The notes under the pieces are model-generated. The model was not told the origin of the DNA. It did no database searches and worked only from the letters and a program-made list of their open reading frames with translations. A stretch of DNA of 64,000 nt from RYN-230 sp963720645 (GTDB taxonomy: Bacteria > Actinomycetota > Actinomycetes > Streptosporangiales > Streptosporangiaceae), in assembly GCA_963720645.1 (NCBI GenBank), contig CAVRFX010000021.1, positions 124,001 to 188,000 of the forward strand, in the 5' to 3' direction. A program made the translations under genes and the position numbers. Below, piece by piece: positions 52,165 to 60,308 of this stretch (its first letter is position 1; the number at the start of each line of letters is the position of its first letter).

Positions 52165-52938
52165 TCAGGGTCTCGCCGGGCCCGGCGGCCGGCCGGCCGC
52201 CTCGTCGTCAGCGGCGGGCTCGCCGAGCAGGGCGGGCAGCACGTTAGGCCGCCCAGGCACGTCCCGGCCGCCCGCCCCGTAGCCGCTGCCGCTCACCCGC
52301 ATCGCGGGCATCGGCCCGTACCGGCAGCCTGCCGCCCGCAGCAGCGCAGCGCCCGTCGGCGTGACCGTCTCCCCGGCGCCGTCCCCCGTCGCCCCGCCGA
52401 CCCCGCTGACCTGCGCACCCTCCAGCAGGGCCACGGTGGCTGGCGCCGGCGCCGGGAACCGCCCGTGCCGCATCTCGATCACGCCCGCGCCCAGCGCGAG
52501 CGGCGCCGACCAGACCGCGCTCACCCGCAGCGCGTGCAGCGCGGCGGCCACCCCCACGGTGTCCACGACCGTGTCCACCCCGCCCAGCTCGTGCAGGTGC
52601 ACGTCGCCGGCGGGGACGCCGTGGATCCGGCCCTCCGCCTCGGCCAGGGCGGTGATGGCCGCGGCGGCCAGCTGCGCCGCGGCCGGCGGCACGGCCGCCC
52701 GGGCCAGCGTGAGCAGGTCCGCGGCCCGCCGCGCGGGCACCTCGTCGTCCACCAGGACCCGGGCCTGGCAGGCGGCCAGGCCAGCGCGCCGCACCGGCAC
52801 GGCGGTCAGCTCCCAGCCGGCAAGCCCGGTGCTGGCCACCGCCGCCCGGACCGCACCGAGCGGCGCGCCCAGGTCCAGCAGCGCGCCGAGCAGCATGTCG
52901 CCGGAGATCCCCGAGAACGGGTTCAGCCACAAGATCAC
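52165..52938 (-). CDS. larC: LarC N-terminal part (LarC1), nickel pincer cofactor biosynthesis
   Basis: GTG 52938 overlaps the larB stop (GTGA). The 257-residue product starts LWLNPFSGISGDMLLGALLD, the hallmark LarC N-terminus, and contains VHLHELGGVDTVVDTVG (metal-binding His) and SGSGYGAGGRD. It stops at TGA 52165 just before the LarC2 frame. LarC inserts nickel into pyridinium bisthiocarboxylate mononucleotide using CTP, giving the cofactor used by LarA. It follows larA, larE and larB on the same strand. Confidence 0.85.
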   Translation of the reverse strand: MILWLNPFSGISGDMLLGALLDLGAPLGAVRAAVASTGLAGWELTAVPVRRAGLAACQARVLVDDEVPARRAADLLTLARAAVPPAAAQLAAAAITALAEAEGRIHGVPAGDVHLHELGGVDTVVDTVGVAAALHALRVSAVWSAPLALGAGVIEMRHGRFPAPAPATVALLEGAQVSGVGGATGDGAGETVTPTGAALLRAAGCRYGPMPAMRVSGSGYGAGGRDVPGRPNVLPALLGEPAADDEAAGRPPGPARP

Positions 52939-53660
52939 GGCCCGCTCACCCCCGGCCCGTCCCGGGGACCCTGCGCGCGCCGGGACTGGCGGCCCAGGGA
53001 AAAGGCCAGCCGGTAGGCGGCCATCGCGCCGCCGAACCCGGAGTCGATGTTGACCACGCACACGCCGGCCGCGCAGGACGTCATCATGGCCAGCAGCGCG
53101 GTGATGCCGTCCAGCGCCGCGCCGTACCCGGTGGACGTCGGCACCGCCACCACCGGGACGCCGACCAGGCCCGCCACCGCGCTGGCCAGCGCGCCTTCCA
53201 TGCCCGCGATCACGATCACCACATCGGCCGTACCGATGTCCCCGGCCACGGCGAGCAGCCGGTGCAGCCCGGCCACGCCGACGTCGCGGAACTCGGTGAC
53301 CCGCAGGCCGGTGGCGCGGGCCACCGCGGCCGCCTCGTCGGCCACCGGGCCGTCCGCGGTGCCCGCCGTGACCACCGCCACCCGGCACCCGCCCGGCGGC
53401 GCGGGCCGCCAGCACAGCAGCCGGGCCGCGGGGTCATAGTCTCCCGCCGCCTGCCCCCGGCGGCGGCCAGCTCCGCGGCGACCGCGCCGGCCGCGGCGGG
53501 TTCCAGCCGGGTGACCAGCACCGGCCCGGACGTGCGGGCCAGCAGCGCGGCCGCGATGGCCGCGATCTCGGCCGGGTTCCTTGCCCGGGGCGTAGATCAC
53601 CTCCGGCAGGCCCTGCCGCCGGGCCCGGTCCAGGTCGACGGTGGCGAAGCCGAGCGGCAG
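52935..53660 (-). CDS. larB: LarB, nickel pincer cofactor carboxylase/hydrolase (frameshifted, start unclear)
   Basis: Assembled from three frames: LGFATVDLDRARRQGLPEVI then YAPGKEPAEIAAIAAALLAR; VLVTRLEPAAAGAVAAEL; then DYDPAARLLCWRPAPPGG, VVTAGTADGPVADEAA, GLHRLL and the PurE-like core MEGALASAVAGLVGVPVVAV, PTSTGYGA. Breaks: extra C near 53575 (AACCCGG) and a G-run near 53455. LarB carboxylates nicotinic acid adenine dinucleotide and hydrolyses its phosphoanhydride. No start codon is found in the N-terminal frame before an in-frame TAG at 53718, so another error or a truncated start is likely. Confidence 0.8.
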   Translation of the reverse strand: MPLGFATVDLDRARRQGLPEVIYAPGKEPGRDRGHRGRAAGPHVRAGAGHPAGTRRGRRGRRGAGRRRGQAAGDYDPAARLLCWRPAPPGGCRVAVVTAGTADGPVADEAAAVARATGLRVTEFRDVGVAGLHRLLAVAGDIGTADVVIVIAGMEGALASAVAGLVGVPVVAVPTSTGYGAALDGITALLAMMTSCAAGVCVVNIDSGFGGAMAAYRLAFSLGRQSRRAQGPRDGPGVSGP

Positions 53661-53717
53661 TGCCGCCGGGGCCGCCGGGGCGGCCCGTCCGTCCCGGCCC
53701 GGCCTGGTCCGCGTCCG

Positions 53718-54568
53718 CTAGCCCGCCTCGCCCGCCCGGGATCTGAGACCACGGACAGCGGCAGCAGCGCGTTCAAGCTGCCGCTGCGCAGCCCGGCCAG
53801 GTCCGCGGTGGCGAACACGAAGCCGGCCGCCCGGACCAGCGCGGTGATCTCCTCGCGCCGGGCCAGCAGCCGCCCGAGGTCCTCCGGTGGCACCTCGATC
53901 CGGGCCACGCTGCCCGCCGCGTGCGCCCGGACCCGGCAGACGCCGAAACCCGCCCCGTGCAGGGCGTCCTCGGCCTGCTCGATCCGGCCGAGCAGCTCCG
54001 GGGTGACCGGGTCACCGTAGGCGATCCGGGACGACAGGCAGGCCGCGGCGGGCTTGGCCGCGGTGGCCAGGCCCAGCTCGCGGCTGACCGCGCGGACGGC
54101 CGCCTTGGTGAGCCCGGCGTCGACCAGCGGGAACACCGCCCCCGGTCGCGGGCGGCCTGCTGCCCGGGCCGGTGGTCAGACAGGTCGTCGAGGTTGGTGC
54201 CGAGCGCGATCCGCGCGCCCATCGCGGCCGCCACCGGGGCGACCGCGTCGAACAGCGCGCTCTTGCAGTGGAAGCAGCGGTCCGCGCCGTTGCGCCGGTA
54301 CTGCGGGCCGGTCCAGCTCGTCGGTGCACACCTCGACGTGGGCCAGGCCGCGGGACCGGGCGAAGTCCCGCGCGGCGGCCCGCTCCGCGGCGGGCAGGCT
54401 CGCCGACACGGCGGTGACCGCGAGCGCCCGCGACCCCAGCACCTGGTGGGCCACGGCGGCCAGCAGGGCCGAGTCCGCGCCGCCCGAGTAGGCGGTGACC
54501 AGCCGGTCCTCCCGGGCGATCCGCTGCTTCAGGTCCCGGAGCAGGCGATCTGCATCGAAGTCGGTCAC
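53718..54568 (-). CDS. larE: LarE, ATP-dependent sacrificial sulfur transferase (frameshifted)
   Basis: ATG 54568 overlaps the larA stop. N-terminal part: RLVTAYSGGADSALLAAVAH, the PP-loop SGGxDS that adenylates the substrate. Next frame: YRRNGADRCFHCKSALFDAV and LGTNLDDLSDH. Next: VFPLVDAGLTKAAVRAVSRE and AAACLSSRIAYGDPVTPEL, with the cysteine of the CLxSRxxYG motif, then ADLAGLRSGSLN. Breaks: extra C at CGGCCCGCAG (about 54314) and a missing G at CGGGGGCGG (about 54142). LarE gives its own cysteine sulfur, or uses a cluster, to make the thiocarboxylates. The exact 3' end is uncertain. Confidence 0.82.
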
Positions 54569-55878
54569 ACCGGGCTCCCCACCGGGTCGTCTGCGCTCAC
54601 GAACGGGATCGTCTGCGGCCCCTCAGGCAGCACGCAGACCCGCGCGCCCGGCCCGGCCGCGGCGAGCCCGTCGGCGACGGCCGCGGCGATGTCCGGCACC
54701 GCGAACAGGTGCGCGCTGCGCAGGTCCGCGTCGCTCAGCCCGGACGCGTGCACGCCTACCCGGGCCCGGCGGAGCACCCGGGCCAGGACCTGCACCTGCC
54801 ACTGGTCGGGCACGGTCTCGGTCCGGGCCGCGATCGAGGCCAGCAGCCGGTCCGCGGTGGGCTCCGCGGCCAGTTCCGCGCGGAACGAGCCGTGATCGGG
54901 GAACCCGTCCGCGCACTCGGCCGCGCAGATGATCAGGCCGCCGGGCCGGACCACGGTGGCGGCCGCGGACATGCCCTTGACCGCCTGGTACAGGTTCTGG
55001 TCCAGCGGGAACCCGGCGTTGGTCGTCACCACCACGTCGAACAGGCCGTCCACCGGGCGCATGGATACCTCGCGGACGTACGCCCGGGCCGTGGCGTGCA
55101 TGGCCAGCACCTCGCCGCCGAACGCCGCGACGACCTGCTGCTCCCGGTTCAGGACCACGTCGAACGCGAAGTCCACCCCGGTCGCCGCGGCGATCGCGCG
55201 CACGTCGTCGTGCACCGGGTTGCCCTCGCACACCGCCCAGGTGGCCCGCTCGCTGCCGATCCGCCGCGCGTCGTGCAGGGTCAGCGTGGTGTCCAGCCCG
55301 GCCAGGCCCGGCGCGACCAGCTTGGGGCCGCCGCTGAACCCGGCGAAGAAGTGCGGTTCCACGAACCCGGTGGTGATCTTCACGTCCGCCGCTGCCCAGT
55401 GCCGGTTCAGCCAGACCGGCACCCCGTCACCGTGCTCGCCGCACCAGGTGAGCATGCTGGCGTCCCGGGCGTCGTGGTTGATCACCCGCAGCCGGGCGGC
55501 CAGCTCGGGCCCCAGCATCTCCGCCAGCTCGCCGGGGCTGTTGCCGCGGTGCGTGCCGGTCGCGATGAGCACGGTCAGGTCGCCCGGCCCGGCCAGGCCG
55601 TCAAGCTCGGCGAGCAGCGCGCGGAGCATGGCCTCGCGGGGCTGCGGCCGGGTCACGTCACAGACCGACACGGCCACCGACTGCCCCGGGCGGACCAGCG
55701 CCCGCAGCGGCGGCCCGGCCACCGGCTCGCGCAGCGCGCCCGCGAGGACGGCGGGGACGTCCGCGGCGGCCGGGTGATGGACCGGCGCTACGACCGTGGT
55801 CCGGTCCGCGGGCAGCGAGATGCGCAGGCCCCGGCGGCCGTAGGCCAGGTCGATGTCCAGCACGGTGTCAGCAGGCAT
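54565..55878 (-). CDS. larA: LarA-family nickel-pincer-dependent racemase (lactate racemase-like)
   Basis: A 437-residue intact gene; ATG 55878 (MPADTVLDIDLAYGRRGLRI). Catalytic landmarks match L. plantarum LarA with a uniform +2 offset: His110 in TGTHRGN, His176 in VEPHFFAGF, cofactor-bearing Lys186 in FSGGPKLVAPG, His202 in LTLHDARRIG. LarA binds the covalent nickel pincer nucleotide and interconverts D- and L-2-hydroxyacids; homologues act on lactate, malate and other substrates. The maturation genes follow at once. The upstream fucose-type genes make L-lactate one plausible substrate, since that pathway ends in lactate and pyruvate. Confidence 0.9.
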   Translation of the reverse strand: MPADTVLDIDLAYGRRGLRISLPADRTTVVAPVHHPAAADVPAVLAGALREPVAGPPLRALVRPGQSVAVSVCDVTRPQPREAMLRALLAELDGLAGPGDLTVLIATGTHRGNSPGELAEMLGPELAARLRVINHDARDASMLTWCGEHGDGVPVWLNRHWAAADVKITTGFVEPHFFAGFSGGPKLVAPGLAGLDTTLTLHDARRIGSERATWAVCEGNPVHDDVRAIAAATGVDFAFDVVLNREQQVVAAFGGEVLAMHATARAYVREVSMRPVDGLFDVVVTTNAGFPLDQNLYQAVKGMSAAATVVRPGGLIICAAECADGFPDHGSFRAELAAEPTADRLLASIAARTETVPDQWQVQVLARVLRRARVGVHASGLSDADLRSAHLFAVPDIAAAVADGLAAAGPGARVCVLPEGPQTIPFVSADDPVGSPV

Positions 55879-56088
55879 CCAGCTCCGTCCACGCCTCGTC
55901 CGGGACCACGGTAGCGAAGCGGTCCAGGACCGCGGCCACCTGCCCGCCGCTGCGCATCCCGCTGACCACGGAGCCGCCGCCACGGCGCCGGCGTCCGTGC
56001 TCTCGGTGTACAGGTTGCCGGCCGGGGCGCCGCCGAAGCCCAGCGTGGTCACCCGGGCCCCGGTCAGGCCGATCGGGCGCTGCTTCAT
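55868..56088 (-). pseudogene. aldo/keto reductase remnant (L-fucose dehydrogenase-like)
   Basis: ATG 56088 gives a typical aldo/keto reductase N-terminus (MKQRPIGLTGARVTTLGFGG, APAGNLYTESTDAGAVAA). At about 55975 it jumps to the C-terminal end in another frame: SVVSGMRSGGQVAAVLDRFA, then TVVPDEAWTELDAC and TGA at 55868. About 230-250 central residues with the catalytic Asp, Tyr, Lys and His are missing. The gene still overlaps its neighbours by ATGA upstream and 11 bp downstream, so an internal deletion, real or from assembly, removed the middle. Confidence 0.75.
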
Positions 56089-56999
56089 CGCGTCCCGTGC
56101 TCATCCAGCCGGTACCAGGCCCGCGCGGTACCGCCCCGGACGGCCGCGCGCTCCGCGGCGCCCAGCCCGTCCAGCACCGCTGCGGCCGCCGCGGCCACCT
56201 CCGCGTAGCTGGCCGCCAGCAGGCACACCGGCCAGTCCGAGCCGAACATGGTCCGGGCCGGGCCGAACTGCTCCAGCACGTACTCCATGACCGGGCGCAG
56301 CTGCCCCGGCGTCCACGAATCCCAGTCCGCCTCGGTGACCAGCCCGGACAGCTTGACCGCCACGTTCGGCCGGGCCGCCAGCGCCCGCAGGTCCGCGGCC
56401 CAGGCCGCCATCGCCCCGGTCCAGGGCCGGGTGCCCCCGCCGCCCGGCTCCCCGGAGGCGATCGGCGGCTTGCCCGCGTGATCCAGCACGAACCGGACCT
56501 CCGGCAGGGCGGTCACGGTCCCGGTGACCAGCGGCAGCTGGTGCGGCGAGATGACCAGGTCGTAGGCGAGCCCGGCCGCGGCCACGGCGCGCAGCCTGGC
56601 CCGGACCTGCGGCCGGGCCAGCCACTCCTGGTCGGGTTCCTCCTGGAGCTGGTGGCGCACGCCCACCAGAGCCTGGCCACCCGGCCCGGCCTGGGCCGCG
56701 CGCAGCTGGCCGGCCGTGCCCGGGCCGGACAGGTCGGCCCAGCCGACCACCCCGGCGACCAGCGGCTGCGCCGCGGCCAGGGCCAGCAGCTCGCGGGTCT
56801 CGTCGAAGCTGGCCACGGTGTGCACCACGATGACGCCGTCCTGGGCGGCCGCGCGCAGGTCCGCGGCCACGTCGTCCAGCCCGAACGAGCGCTGCAGCGC
56901 GGGCAGGCCGTCGGTCCACGGCTGCGGCCGCACGGCCAGGTCCCACACGTGCACGTGCGCGTCGAGGGCAGGCCCGGTTCCGGCCCGGGACTCAGTCAT
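56085..56999 (-). CDS. amidohydrolase family lactonase (L-fuconolactonase-like)
   Basis: A 304-residue TIM-barrel hydrolase. ALDAHVHVWDLAVRPQPW holds the HxH metal pair near the N-terminus; VLDHAGKPPI and MFGSDWPVCLL carry later metal and catalytic residues (the family SDWP motif). This is the 2-pyrone-4,6-dicarboxylate hydrolase / fuconolactonase group. ATG 56999 overlaps the SDR stop (ATGA) and it overlaps the aldo/keto reductase start by ATGA. Predicted to open L-fucono-lactone made by the reductase product, but other sugar lactones are possible. Confidence 0.85.
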   Translation of the reverse strand: MTESRAGTGPALDAHVHVWDLAVRPQPWTDGLPALQRSFGLDDVAADLRAAAQDGVIVVHTVASFDETRELLALAAAQPLVAGVVGWADLSGPGTAGQLRAAQAGPGGQALVGVRHQLQEEPDQEWLARPQVRARLRAVAAAGLAYDLVISPHQLPLVTGTVTALPEVRFVLDHAGKPPIASGEPGGGGTRPWTGAMAAWAADLRALAARPNVAVKLSGLVTEADWDSWTPGQLRPVMEYVLEQFGPARTMFGSDWPVCLLAASYAEVAAAAAAVLDGLGAAERAAVRGGTARAWYRLDEHGTR

Positions 57000-57757
57000 G
57001 CCCGGGGCCGCAGCCGCAGCCCGCCCATCCCGCCGTCCACGGCCAGCTCGGTGCCGGTGGTGGAACCGGCCGCGGGCGAGGCCAGGTACACCACCGCGGC
57101 CGCCACCTCCTGCGCCGTGACCAGCCGCCCGTGCGGCTGGCGGGCCTCCAGCGCGGCCCGCTCCGCGTCCGGGTCGGGGGCCGCGTCCAGCAGCCGGGTG
57201 ACCCAGGGCGTGTCGGCCGTGCCGGGGTTCACCGCGTTGACCCGGATGGCGTCGGGCATCCCGTCGGCGGCCATGGCCCGGGTCAGCGCGGCCACCGCGC
57301 CCTTGCTGGCCGAGTACACCGCCCGGTCCGGCAGCCCGGCGGTGGCCGCGATCGAGGCCGTGTTGACCACGGCGGCGCGGCCGGACTCGCGCAGGTAGGG
57401 CCAGGCGGCGCGGGACACCCGCGCGGTGCCGATCACGTTCACGTCCAGCACCCGCCGCCACTCCTCGTCGGTGCTGTCGGCCACGCTGCCCTGGGCGCCG
57501 ATCCCGGCGTTGTTGACCAGCAGGTCCAGGCCGCCCAGCCGGCCGGCGGCCGCGTCGACCGCGGTCCGGACCGCGGCGTCATCGGTCACGTCGGCCTGCA
57601 CGTAGCCGGTCCCGGCGGGCAGCCCCGCGGGCGGCGTGTCCGCCGTGTCCAGCACGACCACGGCGGCGCCCTCGGCCGTGAACGCCGCGGCGATCGCCGC
57701 GCCCAGCCCGGACGCCCCCCCGGTGACCAGCGCGCGCAGGCCTGTCAGCTGTCCCAT
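56996..57757 (-). CDS. SDR oxidoreductase (2-keto-3-deoxy-L-fuconate dehydrogenase-like)
   Basis: A 253-residue short-chain dehydrogenase: VTGGASGLGAAIAAAFTAEG, NNAG, active-site Ser and Tyr-x-x-x-Lys in NTASIAATAGLPDRAVYSAS then KGAVAALT. ATG 57757 is chosen because GAGAGAGG sits 6 nt upstream; ATG 57763 would abut that site. First gene of the lar/fucose-type operon. SDRs of this type oxidise 2-keto-3-deoxy-L-fuconate in the non-phosphorylating fucose route; this is pathway inference since many SDRs look alike. Confidence 0.85.
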   Translation of the reverse strand: MGQLTGLRALVTGGASGLGAAIAAAFTAEGAAVVVLDTADTPPAGLPAGTGYVQADVTDDAAVRTAVDAAAGRLGGLDLLVNNAGIGAQGSVADSTDEEWRRVLDVNVIGTARVSRAAWPYLRESGRAAVVNTASIAATAGLPDRAVYSASKGAVAALTRAMAADGMPDAIRVNAVNPGTADTPWVTRLLDAAPDPDAERAALEARQPHGRLVTAQEVAAAVVYLASPAAGSTTGTELAVDGGMGGLRLRPRA

Positions 57758-57892
57758 CGTCATCCTCTCTCGGCTGCGTCTCCCGGGGCAGTATCCTCCG
57801 GCGCCGGGTGGCCGGGCGCAGTGGCCCGTGACGCAGTGCCCAGTGCAGCAGCGCCGTCGCGGAACATGCCGAGCCGGGTGAGCTGGCCCACC

Positions 57893-58060
57893 GCCCCGTG
57901 CCAGTGCCTCGAGGAGACGATCGACGAGCACCGCCGGATCCTCGACGCGATCTGCGCCGGAGACGCCGCGGGCGCGAACGCCGCTATGTACGAGCACATC
58001 ACCGGGTCCTGGGCCCGCCGCCGCCCCGCCGCCCAGGCCGACCTGGATTCCGCAGTCTGA
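57893..58060 (+). pseudogene. C-terminal fragment of a GntR (FCD-domain) regulator
   Basis: About 55 codons reading CLEETIDEHRRILDAICAGD and AAGANAAMYEHITGSW, the closing helices of the FadR-type FCD ligand domain (E-H...I..GD...A...M..H). No winged helix or first half is found upstream; 57760-57890 is the promoter of the SDR. Its divergent position suggests a lost regulator of the lar/fucose operon. Confidence 0.6.
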
Positions 58061-58091
58061 CGCGGCTGCCCAGAGACGGGAGACCTCCCGT

Positions 58092-58739
58092 TCAGCGGGC
58101 CGGAGGGCTGGGCGGCGGCCTTTTGCGAGGAACCGGGCCGGGAGATCTCCACGACAGGTCGGCTCCTCTTCCGTCGTCGTCTCCCCGGCTGTCATCGAAG
58201 AGGGTCGCCTGTGGGTCATTCCTGGCCTGCAGGTCGGCGGCGGGGCCGCCGTCCTCCCGGGCGTCCAGTTCCGCCTCGGTCTCGATCCGCCCGTCGCGCC
58301 TGATGTGGGACAGGCCTACCCCGCGTTCCCGGAGCACCCGCCCGATGAGCAGGTGGCGGTGGCACCGGGCGGGATCCTCCTCGCTGCAGAGCAGGGCGAT
58401 GCGCGACGTCCGGGCCCGGGCCAGGACCTGGTCGAGGCCATCCTGGAACGCCGGGCTCGCGGCGAGCCGGCCGTAGAGCACATGGCCCTGATCGTCGTAG
58501 AACTCGTCACCGGCCGGGCGCCCGCCGAGTTCCCGGCCGAGCGGGATGTAATCGATCCCCTGGCTGGCCAGCGCCGCGCCGAGCGCTTTGGCGTTGAAAT
58601 GCGGTACGTAGCGGGACCAGGGCGCGGTGCGCACGTCGGCCAGGACCTCGATACCGTGCCGCTGCAGGAGGCTCAGGAAATGGTCGAGGGCCTGGTTCGA
58701 ATGGCCGATCGTGAACAGGCCTGGTCCGTCATCCGGCAC
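58092..58739 (-). CDS. DUF488 family protein
   Basis: A 215-residue protein: LFTIGHSNQALDHFLSLLQR, VLADVRTAPWSRYVPHFNAK, GIDYIPLGRELGGRP, IALLCSEEDPARCHRHLLIG (the CxExxPxxCHR motif). All DUF488 signatures are present. The last 50 residues are Arg/Asp/Pro-rich and outside the domain. DUF488 proteins are conserved but poorly characterised; the Cys/His cluster suggests metal binding or a nuclease-like role. It overlaps the upstream START-like gene by 11 bp. Confidence 0.88.
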   Translation of the reverse strand: MPDDGPGLFTIGHSNQALDHFLSLLQRHGIEVLADVRTAPWSRYVPHFNAKALGAALASQGIDYIPLGRELGGRPAGDEFYDDQGHVLYGRLAASPAFQDGLDQVLARARTSRIALLCSEEDPARCHRHLLIGRVLRERGVGLSHIRRDGRIETEAELDAREDGGPAADLQARNDPQATLFDDSRGDDDGRGADLSWRSPGPVPRKRPPPSPPAR

Positions 58740-59247
58740 GACCGGCGTCCTGGGGCCTCCCGGTTCGGGTGGCGTTCGCGATCGCCGCTTCCCAGTGCCG
58801 CAGGTACTCCGGGTAACCGGCCGCGAACCGGGCCAGGCCCGCGGCGGCCTCGCCGGTCAGCGCGGTGAGGTCGTAGTCGACGGTGGCTACCCGGGGCTCG
58901 CCGGAGGCCGCCGCCCCGTCGTCCAGGGTGACGGTCACGGTGCCGGCGTCCCGGCCGTGGGCAATGCGCGCGTAGCGGACGGACCGGCCGGGCTCCCGGG
59001 CGCAGACCACCCACGTCGTGCGCTGCTCGCCGTGGAGGGTCTCGAACACGGTGCCCGGCTCCGTGTCGTCGTCCGCCGGGGCCGGGAACAGCGGGTCCCA
59101 GCCGTCGGCCCACAGTTTCTCGCCGCGCGGGGTGAACAGGAACAGGGCGGGCTCGTAGCCGGCTGGCAGCCGCACCGATCCGCTGAGCCGGACACGGTGC
59201 AGCGGATCCGGATCGCGGGGTGCGGGATCTGACACGCTATGTACCAT
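58729..59247 (-). CDS. START/SRPBCC-like small-molecule-binding protein
   Basis: A 172-residue protein. LHRVRLSGSVRLPAGYEPAL then FLFTPRGEKLWADGWDPLFP, FETLHGEQRTTWVVCAREPG and VDYDLTALTGEAAAGLARFA are consistent with a helix-grip SRPBCC fold (ligand cavity then C-terminal helix). ATG 59247 lies inside a 14-bp palindrome shared with the divergent gene at 59262. A binding or cyclase role is possible; no ligand can be assigned. Confidence 0.7.
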   Translation of the reverse strand: MVHSVSDPAPRDPDPLHRVRLSGSVRLPAGYEPALFLFTPRGEKLWADGWDPLFPAPADDDTEPGTVFETLHGEQRTTWVVCAREPGRSVRYARIAHGRDAGTVTVTLDDGAAASGEPRVATVDYDLTALTGEAAAGLARFAAGYPEYLRHWEAAIANATRTGRPQDAGRAG

Positions 59248-59253
59248 GGTACA
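59240..59253. promoter_or_regulatory. palindrome TGTACCATGGTACA over a start codon
   Basis: A perfect 14-bp palindrome that contains the start codon of the minus-strand START-like gene (CAT at 59245-59247) and lies 8 nt before the plus-strand ATG 59262. Binding there would block both genes. Confidence 0.6.
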
Positions 59254-59261
59254 AAAGTAAC

Positions 59262-59525
59262 ATGACGACCGTGGAGCGCGTCCAGACCGGGGTCCGGATG
59301 GAGCGCAGCCTGCTCAAGGTGCTCAAGGGGCTGGCCGAGTACCTCGATCTGTCCCTCGGCGACCTGCTGGAAGGCATCGTGCTGCACGCGTTCGAGGGGG
59401 AGCAGGCCTTCGGGGTGCCCACGCTGGGCGTGATCGCGGAGCTGAAGCGGATCTACGGCTGTGACCTGGCCGCCGCCGACAGCCACCAGCTGCGTGAGTC
59501 CGGGGGCCAGCCCGGCTCCAGCTAG
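59262..59525 (+). CDS. small ribbon-helix-helix-like protein
   Basis: An 87-residue product starting MTTVERVQTGVRMERSLLKV. The ordering of a short strand (VQTGVRM) and helices (SLLKVLKGLAEYLDLSLGDL then LEGIVLHAFEG) resembles ribbon-helix-helix DNA-binding proteins. A middle segment has GVPTLGVIAELKRIYGCDLA. Divergent from the START-like gene across the 59240 palindrome, which could be its operator. Alternative: a metal-free structural partner of the START protein. Confidence 0.6.
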   Translation: MTTVERVQTGVRMERSLLKVLKGLAEYLDLSLGDLLEGIVLHAFEGEQAFGVPTLGVIAELKRIYGCDLAAADSHQLRESGGQPGSS

Positions 59526-59549
59526 CCCCGGTCCCGCTGGCCGTTCCGG

Positions 59550-60173
59550 CTAACCGAGCCGGGCGGCCAGCGCGGCCTTCGCGGCGGGCCAGTCGTCGTC
59601 GGTCATCGCGTACTGGACCGTGTCCCGCCAGCTGCCGTCGTAGCGCAGCCGGTGCTTGCGCAGGACGCCCTCACGCACCGCACCGAGCCGTTCGATGGCG
59701 GCCTGCGACCGGGTGTTGAAGATGTCGGTGTGCCAGACCACGCGGACCGCACCGAGGGTCTCGAACGCGAACGTCATCATCAGCAGCTTCGACTCGGTGT
59801 TGTGCCCGGTGCGCCACCAGCGCTGGCCCAGCCAGGTGTGCCCGATGCCCAGCGTCCGCAGCGCGGGGTTCACCTCGTAGAACGACGTGGTGCCGGCGAA
59901 CTCCCCGGTGGCCGCGTCGATCTGGGCGTAGGGGAGCCGGGTACCCCGGGCCCGCGCGGCCACGGCGTCGGCGATGTGCCGGGCCGCGTCGTCGACCGTG
60001 ACCGGCTGGGCCAGCGCACCGCCCGGCGGGCTCAGCCAGCGGAACACCTCCGCGCCCTGCTCGCTGCGGCCCGCGGCGGCGAGGTATCCGGGCGCGTGCT
60101 CCAGCGCCAGCGGCTCCAGCCGGATCAGCCGCCCGGCCAGCACGGGCATCGCCCACCAGAGATCGTCGCTCAC
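59550..60173 (-). CDS. GNAT family N-acetyltransferase (RimJ/RimL type)
   Basis: A 207-residue acetyltransferase: LIRLEPLALEHAPGYLAAAG, YAQIDAATGEFAGTTSFYEV, IGHTWLGQRWWRTGHNTESK (acetyl-CoA-binding turn), NTRSQAAIERLGAVREGVLR and a final D-W pair. GTG 60173 starts the conserved region. It acetylates an amine of a protein N-terminus or small molecule; the substrate is unknown. It is convergent with the 59262 gene. Confidence 0.87.
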   Translation of the reverse strand: MSDDLWWAMPVLAGRLIRLEPLALEHAPGYLAAAGRSEQGAEVFRWLSPPGGALAQPVTVDDAARHIADAVAARARGTRLPYAQIDAATGEFAGTTSFYEVNPALRTLGIGHTWLGQRWWRTGHNTESKLLMMTFAFETLGAVRVVWHTDIFNTRSQAAIERLGAVREGVLRKHRLRYDGSWRDTVQYAMTDDDWPAAKAALAARLG

Positions 60174-60308
60174 GCCAGGATGATCCCAGCCACAGGCTGA
60201 GGGCCGCGAGCGGGGGCCGCGAGCGGGGGCCGCGAACGTGGACCGTGAGCGGCGGCCGCGAGCTGGAGCGGGCCGCGGCAGCCTGCGCGCCCCCGCCAGG
60301 GCAAGTCC
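60174..60308. repeat. short G+C-rich repeats next to GNAT start
   Basis: GGGCCGCGAGC is repeated about three times between 60200 and 60232 with further degenerate copies to 60260. Upstream of the GNAT start; no gene. Confidence 0.5.
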
